A DNA stretch of 64,000 bases from Streptomyces zinciresistens K42 (lineage in GTDB: Bacteria > Actinomycetota > Actinomycetes > Streptomycetales > Streptomycetaceae): assembly GCF_000225525.1 (NCBI RefSeq), contig NZ_AGBF01000013.1, positions 1 through 64,000 on the forward strand, given 5' to 3'. Below are positions 55,452-63,581 of the stretch, one piece after another (position 1 is the stretch's first letter; each line of letters starts with the position of its first letter). The notes under the pieces are model-generated. The model was not told the DNA's origin and made no database searches. It worked only from the letters and a program-made list of their open reading frames with translations. Both the position numbers and the translations under genes were made by a program.

Positions 55452-56716
55452 GCGGTCCTCCCCTCGGGGAGCCGCAGGACCATGGCGCTCTGGAAGCCGC
55501 CGAAGCCGCTGCCCACCGTGAGAGCGGCGTCCGTACGGGTCTCCCGGGCGTGCAACGGCACGTAGTCCAGGTCGAGTTCGGGGTCGGGGTGGTGGAGGTT
55601 GGCGGTGGGGGGGATGACACCGAGTGAGAGGGCGAGAGCGGTGGCGGCGACCTCGATGGAGCCGATGGCGCCCAGGGAGTGGCCGATCATCGACTTGATG
55701 GAGCTGACCGGGACGCGGGCCGCGTGGCTGCCCAGGGCGCGCTTGAGGGCGGCTGTCTCGTGCACGTCGTTCTGCCGGGTGGCGGTGCCGTGGGCGTTGA
55801 CGTAGCCGAGGGCGTCCGCGGGGAGCCGGGCCTCGGCGAGGGCGTCGGTGACGGCGGCGGCCAGTTCCCGTCCGTCGGGGCGGAGCCCGGTCATGTGGTA
55901 CGCGTTGCCGTGGGAGGCGTAGCCGGCGATCTCGGCGTGGACGCGGGCGCCCCGGCGGCGGGCGGCGGTCAGCTCCTCCAGGACCAGGACGGCGGCGCCC
56001 TCGCCGAGGACGAAGCCGTTGCGGGTGCGGTCGAAGGGGCGGAGCGCGGTCGCCGGGTCGTCGTTGCGTGGCGAGGTGGCACGGATGGCGTCGAAGCAGG
56101 CGACGGTGATCGGGGAGATCGGGGCGTCGGTCGCTCCGGCGATCATCACGTCGGCGGAGCCCTCGCGGATGAGCGCGGCGGCGTGGCCGATCGAGTCGAG
56201 GCCGGAGGTGCAGCCGGCCGAGACGACCGTGCAGGACCCTTCGGCACCGGCGGCCCAGGCGAGTTCGGCCGCCATGGAGCTCGGCACGAACTGGTCGTAG
56301 AGGCGGCTTCCCGCGGCGGTGTGGTCGACCAGCCACTCCTTGCCGCCGCCGCTGAGGGCGAGGTACTCCTGCTCCAGCTTCTGGGTGCAGCCGACAGCAC
56401 TGCCGAGGCTGACGCCGGTGCGGTGGGCCTGCGCGGGGTCGGTGGCGTGGCCGCTGTCGCCGAGGGCCTCGCGCAGCGCGGCGAGCGCGAACTGGGCGGC
56501 GCGGTCCAGTTGTTCGACATGCTCCCCGACGAGGCCGTGTTCGAGCGGGTCGAAGTCGCACTCCGCCGCGATCCGGGAGCGGAAGGGGGCGGGGTCGAAG
56601 AGACTGATCGTCCGGGTGGCAGTGCGGCCTGCGGTGAGGGTGTCCCAGAACTGCTTGGTCCCGATGCCGCCGGGGGCGATCACGCCGATGCCGGTGATGG
56701 CGACGCGCCGCGTCAT
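55448..56716 (-). CDS. Ketosynthase alpha
   Basis: A 422-residue ketosynthase with catalytic Cys in TVVSAGCTSGLDSIG (about residue 174), His in NAHGTATRQND and IGHSLGAIGSIEVA. It catalyses decarboxylative condensation of malonyl units on the ACP. It lies in the order oxygenase, KS-alpha, KS-beta, KSIII, AT with overlapping stops and starts. ATG 56714-56716 overlaps the oxygenase stop at 56713. Confidence 0.96.
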   Translation of the reverse strand: MTRRVAITGIGVIAPGGIGTKQFWDTLTAGRTATRTISLFDPAPFRSRIAAECDFDPLEHGLVGEHVEQLDRAAQFALAALREALGDSGHATDPAQAHRTGVSLGSAVGCTQKLEQEYLALSGGGKEWLVDHTAAGSRLYDQFVPSSMAAELAWAAGAEGSCTVVSAGCTSGLDSIGHAAALIREGSADVMIAGATDAPISPITVACFDAIRATSPRNDDPATALRPFDRTRNGFVLGEGAAVLVLEELTAARRRGARVHAEIAGYASHGNAYHMTGLRPDGRELAAAVTDALAEARLPADALGYVNAHGTATRQNDVHETAALKRALGSHAARVPVSSIKSMIGHSLGAIGSIEVAATALALSLGVIPPTANLHHPDPELDLDYVPLHARETRTDAALTVGSGFGGFQSAMVLRLPEGRTA

Positions 56717-57048
56717 CGGGTCTCCGCGGTGACGGTGCGGCGCTCGACGTAGAGGTTGGCGCTGCTGGTGCTGATCGCCCGCAGGGCCTGGGCGTGCGGC
56801 ACGAATCCTGCGTCGGTGACGGCGGCGCGGAAGGCGGCCGGGTCGGCCCAGCGGGCGATGTTGACGTACCGGTCGGGCTCGTCCACGTGGCGGACGAGAC
56901 TGTAGCCGAGGAAGCCAGGCCGGTCCTCGAGGAACCGGGCGGTACGGGCGAAGACCTCCTCGAACTCCTCGGGCGTGGTGTGGAGGGTGAAGCTGTTGAC
57001 GAAGGTGGCCGGCCCGCTCGTGGTGGGGCCGGGCTGCTCAGCTGACAT
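56713..57048 (-). CDS. Cofactor-free anthrone-type oxygenase (AknX/SnoaB/DnrG-like)
   Basis: A 111-residue antibiotic biosynthesis monooxygenase (ABM, ferredoxin-like fold). It shows FVNSFTLHTTPEEFEEVFARTA and SLVRHVDEPDRYVNIARWAD. Relatives oxidise 12-deoxyaklanonic acid at C-12 to the quinone without metal or flavin. ATG 57046-57048 is the start. The stop overlaps the KS-alpha start, so it belongs to the PKS operon. Confidence 0.9.
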   Translation of the reverse strand: MSAEQPGPTTSGPATFVNSFTLHTTPEEFEEVFARTARFLEDRPGFLGYSLVRHVDEPDRYVNIARWADPAAFRAAVTDAGFVPHAQALRAISTSSANLYVERRTVTAETR

Positions 57049-57175
57049 GGCAGCGCTCTCCTCATCGTCCGGGAGTCCGGCGGCGACTGTGCCGGGGACG
57101 GGACTGCCACCCTCGGCGACATGGCTCGCGGGGCCCTAGCGGAGACCTAGAAGACGGCTGGATGACGCCCTTGCG

Positions 57176-58090
57176 TCAGCGGCGGGTACGGCCCGCGGAG
57201 AGGGCGGTGCCGAGGTCGCGGCGCCATGCCTGGCGCAAGCCTGCGGAGGCGGCCACGGTGTCCCAGCCCGCCAGATCGTCGCAGCGGTAGTGGACGACGT
57301 CGGCGCCGGTGCGGCGGGGCAGGGCGCGGCCGGCGACGATCTCCCCGAGGGCTACGCAGCCGGCCGCCTCGGGGGTGGGCGCGAGGCAGACGCTGCGGAC
57401 GGCCTGGCGGGCGGGCCGGTTCGGGCGGGCCGGGCGGGTGGTGTCGGTCTGGTCGATGAGCAGGGCGCCCGCGGTGAGCCAGTCGGCATGGATCGGCGGG
57501 TGGCCGTCGGTGGCGACCACGACGTCCGCGTGCCGGGCCCCGGCGCGGGCGTCTTCCGCGGCGACGACCTCGAGACCGGTGTGCCGGCCGGCGGCGAGGG
57601 CGAAGTCCTTCGTGCCGACCCGGTCACGGCCGACGACGCGGACGACGGCGAGCGAGGGGAGGGCGTGACGCAGCACGAGGAGGCAGGCCCATGCCTGCTC
57701 GCCCGCGCCGAAGAGGCCGAGCACATGGGGGCCGGGGGGCGCGAGGAAGCGGGCGGCGAGGCCGGAGGTAACGGCGGTGCGCCAGCCATCGAGGGCTCCT
57801 GCATCGGCGAGGCCCAGGAGCGAGCCGTCTTCGGCGAGGACGAATTCGAGCCGCCCGGTGGCGGGTGCCGCCGGGTCGATCCGGACGGTGGAGCAGCGGC
57901 CGAGGGGGCCGGGGGCACCGGGCCTGACAGTGAGCCGTAAGCGGCCGGAGGGGACACCAACGAGTGTGTCGGCGCCGCGCGCGCGGCGGGGTCCCAGGAG
58001 CAGCCGCTGGACATCGGCGAAGCATTCCTCCAGGAACGTCTCGTCGTCGAAGACGTCGTCCACGTCCTGAGGGCTCAGCATGATCGGCAC
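57176..58090 (-). CDS. Ornithine cyclodeaminase/mu-crystallin family protein heading the PKS operon, with TTA codon
   Basis: A 304-residue protein. The Rossmann motif LGLFGAGEQAWACLLVLRHA and VRVVGRDRVGTKDFALAAG place it in the OCD/mu-crystallin family of NAD(P)-linked imine or keto reductases. I know of no such gene in standard anthracycline clusters. It is the first gene of the transcript that continues with the oxygenase and PKS genes. GTG 58088-58090 follows aggagga at 8 bases and is the best start. Codon 51 is TTA (57938-57940). An operator-like dyad lies at 58121. A role as an extra ketoreductase, for example at C-7, is speculative; it may instead make a starter or extender precursor. 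Confidence 0.82.
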   Translation of the reverse strand: MPIMLSPQDVDDVFDDETFLEECFADVQRLLLGPRRARGADTLVGVPSGRLRLTVRPGAPGPLGRCSTVRIDPAAPATGRLEFVLAEDGSLLGLADAGALDGWRTAVTSGLAARFLAPPGPHVLGLFGAGEQAWACLLVLRHALPSLAVVRVVGRDRVGTKDFALAAGRHTGLEVVAAEDARAGARHADVVVATDGHPPIHADWLTAGALLIDQTDTTRPARPNRPARQAVRSVCLAPTPEAAGCVALGEIVAGRALPRRTGADVVHYRCDDLAGWDTVAASAGLRQAWRRDLGTALSAGRTRR

Positions 58091-58120
58091 GGCGATGTCC
58101 TCCTGGATCCGGCACCATGG

Positions 58121-58140
58121 GATACACAAACTTGAGTATC
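58121..58140. promoter_or_regulatory. Candidate PadR operator upstream of the PKS operon
   Basis: gatacacaaacttgagtatc has outer arms gatac/gtatc in perfect inverted repeat. It lies 31-50 bp upstream of the GTG at 58090 and downstream of the padR gene. Related sites precede drrA (two) and the gene at 24405. Low-GC dyads of this size are typical PadR targets. Confidence 0.6.
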
Positions 58141-58184
58141 ATGCCGCGTCCGATCACTCCACAGGTGGGATCACCTCCGCGGGC

Positions 58185-58748
58185 TCAGGAGGCCGGATTC
58201 TCTCCGTACATCACGTACGCGCCCGCTTCCAGACGCTCCATCAATCCCCGGGCCCAGGCGGCCTGGCTGGCGGCGCTGTGCTCCCAGAGCCCGATCAGCT
58301 CCCGCACATGGGCGCGGTCCGGTTGTTCGCTCGCAGTCTCGCCGACCCGGTCGGCCACCCCGCCCTGCTCGGCGGAGAGCGACGCGATCCGCTCCTTCAG
58401 CAGACCGATCGCCTCCTCGCGGCGCAGTGAGGGCAACAGGACGATCGCCGCCCCGAGCATGTCCGGGCGGTTGTTGCCCTGCCGGAGCGCGTCACGGAGC
58501 AGCCGGAGAAACTCCTCCTCGCCCCTGGGCGCGATCTCGTAGTCGACCCGGCCAGGCCAGTCGGGGATGTCCGTGAACGTCAGCAGGCCCTCCTTAGCGA
58601 GCTGACGCAGCGCGTGGTAGATCGAGCCGAACTTGATGTGGGCCCACTCGTCCGCCCCCCACGAGAGCAGCTCGGAACGTACCAGGTAGCCGTGTGCCGT
58701 GCCGTGCATCCGTACGACCCCGAGGACCAGCAATCGTGTGGCTGACAT
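58185..58748 (-). CDS. PadR-family transcriptional regulator
   Basis: A 187-residue regulator. The winged helix (about 1-85: SATRLLVLGVVRMHGTAHGY, SIYHALRQLAKEGLL, DYEIAPRGEEEFLRLL) is followed by the alpha-helical PadR C-terminal region (GLLKERIASLSAEQGGVADR). PadR proteins repress until a phenolic or drug ligand binds; several control exporter genes. The ATG at 58746-58748 follows cagggagacc. It diverges from the GT at 59004 and lies just upstream of the PKS operon, so it may repress that operon and drrAB through the dyads noted, with the anthracycline or an intermediate as inducer. Confidence 0.91.
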   Translation of the reverse strand: MSATRLLVLGVVRMHGTAHGYLVRSELLSWGADEWAHIKFGSIYHALRQLAKEGLLTFTDIPDWPGRVDYEIAPRGEEEFLRLLRDALRQGNNRPDMLGAAIVLLPSLRREEAIGLLKERIASLSAEQGGVADRVGETASEQPDRAHVRELIGLWEHSAASQAAWARGLMERLEAGAYVMYGENPAS

Positions 58749-59003
58749 GGTCTCCCTGCTGCATGTCCGACGTGATTCCGGCACGGGACCGGAACCGGCG
58801 CTCCGCCCATGGCCGGAGATGGCCGACCGCATTCAACGGTAGTGCATGACCTGCTGTTCTCCAGGTGCCAGGGGAGGGCGAGGGCGCAGGGCCCGCGCCC
58901 GTCGAGCGCCGCTGCAACGACTCTCGACCGCCGTACGAGGAAGCGGGCCGAGGGTGGTGCGGACGTTGGACACGGACAGGTCTTCGCCGGAACAGGGGTA
59001 AGG

Positions 59004-60296
59004 ATGCGGGTACTCTTCACCACCTTCGCCGCCAAGTCGCACATGCACGCGCAGGTGTCGCTGGCCTGGGCACTGCGGGCCGCGGGCCACGACGTCCGGA
59101 TCGCGAGCCATCCCGATCTCGCCGAGGAGATCACCAAGACCGGGCTGACCGCCGTCGGCGTCGGCGAGGAGCTCCACCTCGACGAGCAGATGCAGGAGAC
59201 GCAGGAGAACATCGGGCAGGACGTCGACCAGCTGGAGAGCCAGGCGCAGGTCGGCCTCGACATGAGCGAGACCCGCCCGGAGCGCCTCACCTGGGACTAC
59301 ACGCTGGGTGTGTTCACCGCCATGACCTCCGTGGTGTTCCAGAACTGCTGTTCCGACCGGATGGTCGACGAACTGGTCGGGCACTGCCGCTCGTGGAAGC
59401 CCGACCTCGTCCTCTGGGACACCATGACCTTCGCGGGCGCCGTCGCCGCCCTCGCGACCGGTGCCGCCCACGGCCGGGTCCTCTTCGGCATGGACCTGGC
59501 GGGCAGCATGCGCCAGACCTTCCTTGAGCAGCTTGCCTCCCGCCCGCCGGAACTGCGCGACGACCCGCTCCGCGAGTGGCTCACCTGGAGCCTGGAGCGG
59601 CACGGCGCCACCTTCGAGGAGAGCGCGGTCACCGGAGACTTCACCGTCTGCCCGATGCCCCAGTCGATGCGCTTGCCCGTCGACCTGGACTACGTGCCCG
59701 TGCGGTACGTGCCCTACAACGGCCAGTCGACGGTGCCGCAGTGGCTCCAGGAGCCGCCCAAGCGCGGTCGCCGGGTCTGCCTCACCCTCGGCGTCGCCCA
59801 CCGCGAGGTGCTCGGCAGCGACCGGGCCTCCATCGGAGACCTGTTGGAGGCGGTCGCCGGGCTCGACGACGTCGAGGTCGTCGCCACCCTCGACGAGAAC
59901 CAGCTCAAGGACCTGGCGACCGTCCCCGACAACGTCCGGGCCGTCGACTTCGTGCCGCTCGACGCGCTCCTGCCGACCTGTGACGCGGTGATCCACCACG
60001 GCGGGTCCGGCAGCTTCGGCACCGCGATGATTCACGGCATCCCGCAACTCATCGTCGTCGACGGCGTCTGGGACACCATCAACAAGTCACGCCACCTCGC
60101 CGCCCACGGCACCGGCCTCTACGTGCCGGGCAAGCTCAGCGCCAAGGGCCTGCGCGAGCTGCTCGTGCGGCTGCTGGAGGAGCCGGAGTTCAAGCGCAAC
60201 GCCATGACACTGCGGCGCGAGGCGCTCGCCGCCCCGGCGCCGGCGCAGGTCGTTCCCACGCTGGAGCGGCTCGCCCTCGAGAACCGCCGCCGGTGA
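59004..60296 (+). CDS. Glycosyltransferase, third copy without a P450-like partner (AknK-like candidate)
   Basis: A 430-residue GT-B enzyme (MRVLFTTFAAKSHMHAQVSLAWALRAAG; VCLTLGVAHREVLG; HHGGSGSFGTAMIHGIPQL). No P450-like gene adjoins it. In the aclacinomycin pathway the helper-independent enzyme AknK extends the first sugar with the second and third, so a chain-extending role is a reasonable inference. The ATG at 59004 follows ggggtaagg. It begins a plus-strand run with three sugar genes: epimerase, 4-ketoreductase and 2,3-dehydratase. Confidence 0.9.
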   Translation: MRVLFTTFAAKSHMHAQVSLAWALRAAGHDVRIASHPDLAEEITKTGLTAVGVGEELHLDEQMQETQENIGQDVDQLESQAQVGLDMSETRPERLTWDYTLGVFTAMTSVVFQNCCSDRMVDELVGHCRSWKPDLVLWDTMTFAGAVAALATGAAHGRVLFGMDLAGSMRQTFLEQLASRPPELRDDPLREWLTWSLERHGATFEESAVTGDFTVCPMPQSMRLPVDLDYVPVRYVPYNGQSTVPQWLQEPPKRGRRVCLTLGVAHREVLGSDRASIGDLLEAVAGLDDVEVVATLDENQLKDLATVPDNVRAVDFVPLDALLPTCDAVIHHGGSGSFGTAMIHGIPQLIVVDGVWDTINKSRHLAAHGTGLYVPGKLSAKGLRELLVRLLEEPEFKRNAMTLRREALAAPAPAQVVPTLERLALENRRR

Positions 60297-60360
60297 CCGG
60301 CCCGGCCGCACCCCCGAACCCCCCGACGCGACCGACGACCCCCGGATGGTGAACCGAACG

Positions 60361-60984
60361 ATGCAGGTCCGAAGTCTCCAGGTCGAGGGGGCGTACGAGT
60401 TCACCCCCCGCCGATTCGCCGACCGGCGCGGCCTCTTCGTCTCCCCTTTCCAGCAGGAGGCGTTCACCGAGGCCCTGGGGCAGCCCGGTTTCCCGGTGGC
60501 CCAGACCAACCACAGTATCTCCCGCCGTGGCACCGTCCGCGGCATTCACTTCACGGTGACCCCGCCCGGCACCGCCAAGTACGTGTACTGCGCGCGCGGC
60601 AGGGCCGTCGACTTCGTGGTCGACCTGCGGGTCGGCTCCCCCACCTTCGGCCGGTGGGACGCGGTCGAGATGGACCAGCTCCACTTCCGCGCCTCGTACT
60701 TCCCGGTCGGCGTCGGGCACGCCTTCGCCGCGCTGGAGGACGACACCGTGATGTCGTACATGCTCACCAGCCCCTACGTCGCCGAGCACGAACTCGCCCT
60801 CGACATCTTCGACGTGGACCTGGACATCACCCTCCCGTCCGGCTTCGACGTCGTGCAGTCGGACCGCGACCGGGCGGCCCTCTCCTTCGCCGAGGCGCGC
60901 GACAAGGGTGTCCTTCCCGGCTACGCCACCTCGCGGGCGGTGGAGGAGCAGCTGTGGCCCTCCGGCTCCGGCGGCCCGTGCTGA
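60361..60984 (+). CDS. dTDP-4-keto-6-deoxyhexose 3,5-epimerase
   Basis: A 207-residue cupin of the RmlC family. LQVEGAYEFTPRRFADRRG opens the fold; QTNHSISRRGTVRGIHF holds the catalytic His; VVDLRVGSPTFGRWDAVEM and FPVGVGHAF follow. It inverts C-5 (and C-3), giving L-sugars such as L-rhodosamine. ATG 60361 gives the usual family start; ATG 60346 is an alternative. It lies 64 bp after the GT stop. Confidence 0.92.
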   Translation: MQVRSLQVEGAYEFTPRRFADRRGLFVSPFQQEAFTEALGQPGFPVAQTNHSISRRGTVRGIHFTVTPPGTAKYVYCARGRAVDFVVDLRVGSPTFGRWDAVEMDQLHFRASYFPVGVGHAFAALEDDTVMSYMLTSPYVAEHELALDIFDVDLDITLPSGFDVVQSDRDRAALSFAEARDKGVLPGYATSRAVEEQLWPSGSGGPC

Positions 60985-60992
60985 GCGCGTCG

Positions 60993-61955
60993 ATGGACAC
61001 CGACCCGAAAGGCGGGACCACCGGCACGGTCGCCGTGCTCGGGGCAACCGGATCCGTCGGGCGAGCCGTCTGCGCCGCGCTCCTCCCGGCGGGCAGGCGG
61101 GTGCTCGCCGTCGCCCGCCACCCCGCCTCCCACACCCGCGCCCACGCCTTCGTTCCGCTCGACGTCGCGGCCGTCGCGCCCGGCCGGCTCGCCGCGCTCC
61201 TCGACGCGCACGGCGTCACGGAGGTCGTCAACGCCACCGGCGGCTGGGGAACCACCGCCGAGAAGATGCGCAGTGCCCACGTCGACCTGCCGGAACGGCT
61301 CGCCGCCGGCTGCGCCGCGACCGGTCGGCGGCTGCGCGTCGTCCAGCTGGGTTCGATCCACGAGTACGGACCCGTCGAGGACGGCGTCCTCATCAACGAG
61401 CACCGCGCCCCCGGATCGCTGACACCGTACGGCGCCACCAAGCGGGCCGGCTCCGAACATCTGCTCGCCGAGTCACGGGCCGGCCGGATCGACGCGCTCG
61501 TCCTGCGGGCCGTCAACGTCTGCGGGCCGCACACCACCACCGCGAGCTTCCTCGGTCTCGTCGTGCAGCGGCTGCGCGCCCTCGCCCCGGGCGCCGCACT
61601 CACCCTGGACGTGGCCGCGGCCCGTCGCGACTTCCTCGACGTGCGGGACCTGGCGAGGGCGGCGGTCGCAGCCCTGACCGCGCCCGGCCCGAGCTGGGTG
61701 GTCAACATCGGGCGCGGGGAAGCGGTGCCGGTGGCCGACCTCGTCGACGTCCTCGTCAAGGTGTCGGGGGTCGATCCCGCAACCGTACGGCTGCGCCCCG
61801 CGGCGGTCGCGAGCAAGGGAGGCAGCTGGACCTGCGCCGACATCGGCCTGGCCGCCGACCTTCTCGGCTGGCGGCCGATGATCCCCCTCGACGCGTCGCT
61901 GCGGGCGATGTGGGAGGCGGCCGGGGATGTCAAGCCGCCCGGAGGGACCGGATGA
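60993..61955 (+). CDS. dTDP-4-ketohexose reductase, NAD-epimerase family
   Basis: A 320-residue extended SDR: TVAVLGATGSVGRAVCAALL (NADP site), VVQLGSIHEYGPVEDG and the YGATKRAGSE catalytic Tyr-Lys pair, ending with the sugar-specific LLGWRPMIPLDASL. It would reduce C-4 at the end of deoxysugar synthesis (AknM-like), setting the C-4 configuration. ATG 60993 is chosen; GTG 60978, which overlaps the upstream stop, is also possible. It is followed after 52 bp by the 2,3-dehydratase. Confidence 0.88.
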   Translation: MDTDPKGGTTGTVAVLGATGSVGRAVCAALLPAGRRVLAVARHPASHTRAHAFVPLDVAAVAPGRLAALLDAHGVTEVVNATGGWGTTAEKMRSAHVDLPERLAAGCAATGRRLRVVQLGSIHEYGPVEDGVLINEHRAPGSLTPYGATKRAGSEHLLAESRAGRIDALVLRAVNVCGPHTTTASFLGLVVQRLRALAPGAALTLDVAAARRDFLDVRDLARAAVAALTAPGPSWVVNIGRGEAVPVADLVDVLVKVSGVDPATVRLRPAAVASKGGSWTCADIGLAADLLGWRPMIPLDASLRAMWEAAGDVKPPGGTG

Positions 61956-62007
61956 ACCGGACAAAAAAGCTCCGAGAGACCGGACGGACAAGCCCCAGGA
62001 GGCTCCG

Positions 62008-63489
62008 ATGAACGCCCCGCTGCCCGCTTCTCGTCCCGCTCCGCTCACCGCCCCGCGCGCCGGCGCGGCGGCGTCGCGTACGGACGCCGCACGGCGGATC
62101 GACGCCTCGGCCCGGCTGCGCGGCGCAGGGCCGCTCGGCGACCTGGCGGACTTCCCCGACTGGTTCGCCGAGCACGCCCGGCGGGCCTACACCCGGGTCG
62201 AACGGGTGGGTCTCGACGAGCTGGACGGCTGGGTCTCCGACCCGGCCACCGGTGACCTCGGACACCACACCGGCCGCTTCTTCACCGTGCACGGACTGGC
62301 GGTGGAGCACCCGGACGCGGCGGTGCCCCGGTGGACGCAGCCGATCATCCTCCAGCCCGAGATCGGCGTCCTCGGCCTGCTGGTCAGCCGCATCGGCGGG
62401 GTGCTGCACGCCCTCGTGCAGGCGAAGGTCGAACCCGGCAACGCCAACGGACTGCAGATCTCCCCCACCGTGCAGGCCACCCGCAGCAACTACACGCGGG
62501 TGCACCAGGGGCGGGCGGTTCCGTACCTGGAGCACTTCCTCGACGCGCACCGGCGGCCGGGTGTGCTGGCCGACGTGCGCCAGTCGGAGCAGGGCTCCTG
62601 GTTCTACCGCAAACGCAACCGCAACATGGTGGTCGAGCTGCCGGAGCCGATCGAGGCGGGGGAGGGCTACCGCTGGCTGACGGTCGGCCAGATCCACGAG
62701 CTGCTGGGGCGTGAGGACACTGTCAACATGGACAGCCGGACCGTGCTGTCCTGCCTGCCGTTCACCGGCCCCGCGCCGGAGTCGGACGACGATCCGGATC
62801 CCTTCAGGCGGGCGCTCCGGCGCTCCGGCGACCCCGCCGCGGGCAGTCTCCACACCATGGAGGAGATCCTCGGCTGGATCACCCACCGGCGTACCGGAGA
62901 GGACCTGGCGACCCGCCGGATACCGCTGGACGACCTCACCGGCTGGACCCGTGAGAAGGACAGGATCCGCCATGAGGGCGGCGCCTTCTTCGAGGTCATC
63001 GGGGTCCGTGTGGAGGCCGGAGGCCGCGAGGTGCGGCAGTGGAGCCAGCCCATGATCGAGCCGGTGGGACAGGGCGTGATCGCCTTCCTGGCCCGACGGG
63101 TCGAGGGCGTGCTGCATGTCCTGGTCGGCGCGCGCGTGGAGCCCGGTTTCACGGACGAGGTGGAACTGGGGCCGACCGTGCAGTGCGTACCGGAGAGCTA
63201 CACGGGCCTTCCGGAGGGCTCCCTGCCGCCGTTCCTCGACGTGGTGCTCGGCGCGGCCCCCGCAGCGGTGCGATACGACACGGTCCTGTCGGAGGAGGGC
63301 GGCCGGTTCCACCGGGCACTCAACCGGTATTTGGTAGTCGAGGCACCCGACGGGCTGGACACCACGTCCCCGGCCCACCGCTGGATGACGCTGCACCAGC
63401 TGTCGGACCTGCTGCGGCACAGCCACTACGTCAACGTGCAGGCCCGGAGCCTCATCGCCTGTCTGCACAGCCTCTACCACGCTGGCTGA
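62008..63489 (+). CDS. NDP-hexose 2,3-dehydratase
   Basis: A 493-residue protein built of two homologous halves (about 40-260 and 285-490). Each has a PII/MIE-type strand with the pattern W[ST]QP[IM]I[LE]P, an LVSRIGGVLHALVQAKVEPG / LARRVEGVLHVLVGARVEPG repeat and a YTRVHQG / YTGLPEG turn. This is the EvaA/TylX3-type 2,3-dehydratase that removes the C-2 hydroxyl. Its product goes to the 3-ketoreductase (36154) or the 3-aminotransferase (63582). The ATG at 62008 follows a perfect aggagg. Confidence 0.94.
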   Translation: MNAPLPASRPAPLTAPRAGAAASRTDAARRIDASARLRGAGPLGDLADFPDWFAEHARRAYTRVERVGLDELDGWVSDPATGDLGHHTGRFFTVHGLAVEHPDAAVPRWTQPIILQPEIGVLGLLVSRIGGVLHALVQAKVEPGNANGLQISPTVQATRSNYTRVHQGRAVPYLEHFLDAHRRPGVLADVRQSEQGSWFYRKRNRNMVVELPEPIEAGEGYRWLTVGQIHELLGREDTVNMDSRTVLSCLPFTGPAPESDDDPDPFRRALRRSGDPAAGSLHTMEEILGWITHRRTGEDLATRRIPLDDLTGWTREKDRIRHEGGAFFEVIGVRVEAGGREVRQWSQPMIEPVGQGVIAFLARRVEGVLHVLVGARVEPGFTDEVELGPTVQCVPESYTGLPEGSLPPFLDVVLGAAPAAVRYDTVLSEEGGRFHRALNRYLVVEAPDGLDTTSPAHRWMTLHQLSDLLRHSHYVNVQARSLIACLHSLYHAG

Positions 63490-63495
63490 GTCCGG

Positions 63496-63558
63496 CGGCC
63501 CGATGTGCGTGTGTCCCGGCGGGCCGAGAACCCGCCGGGACACACGCACATCGGGCCG
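63496..63558. terminator. 28-bp perfect inverted repeat terminator
   Basis: Arms 63496-63523 and 63531-63558 are exact reverse complements around a 7-base loop (ccgagaa). It lies between convergent genes ending at 63489 and 63582 and begins 6 bp after the first stop. Confidence 0.93.
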
Positions 63559-63581
63559 GGCAGACCGGCCGGGACGCCGAT

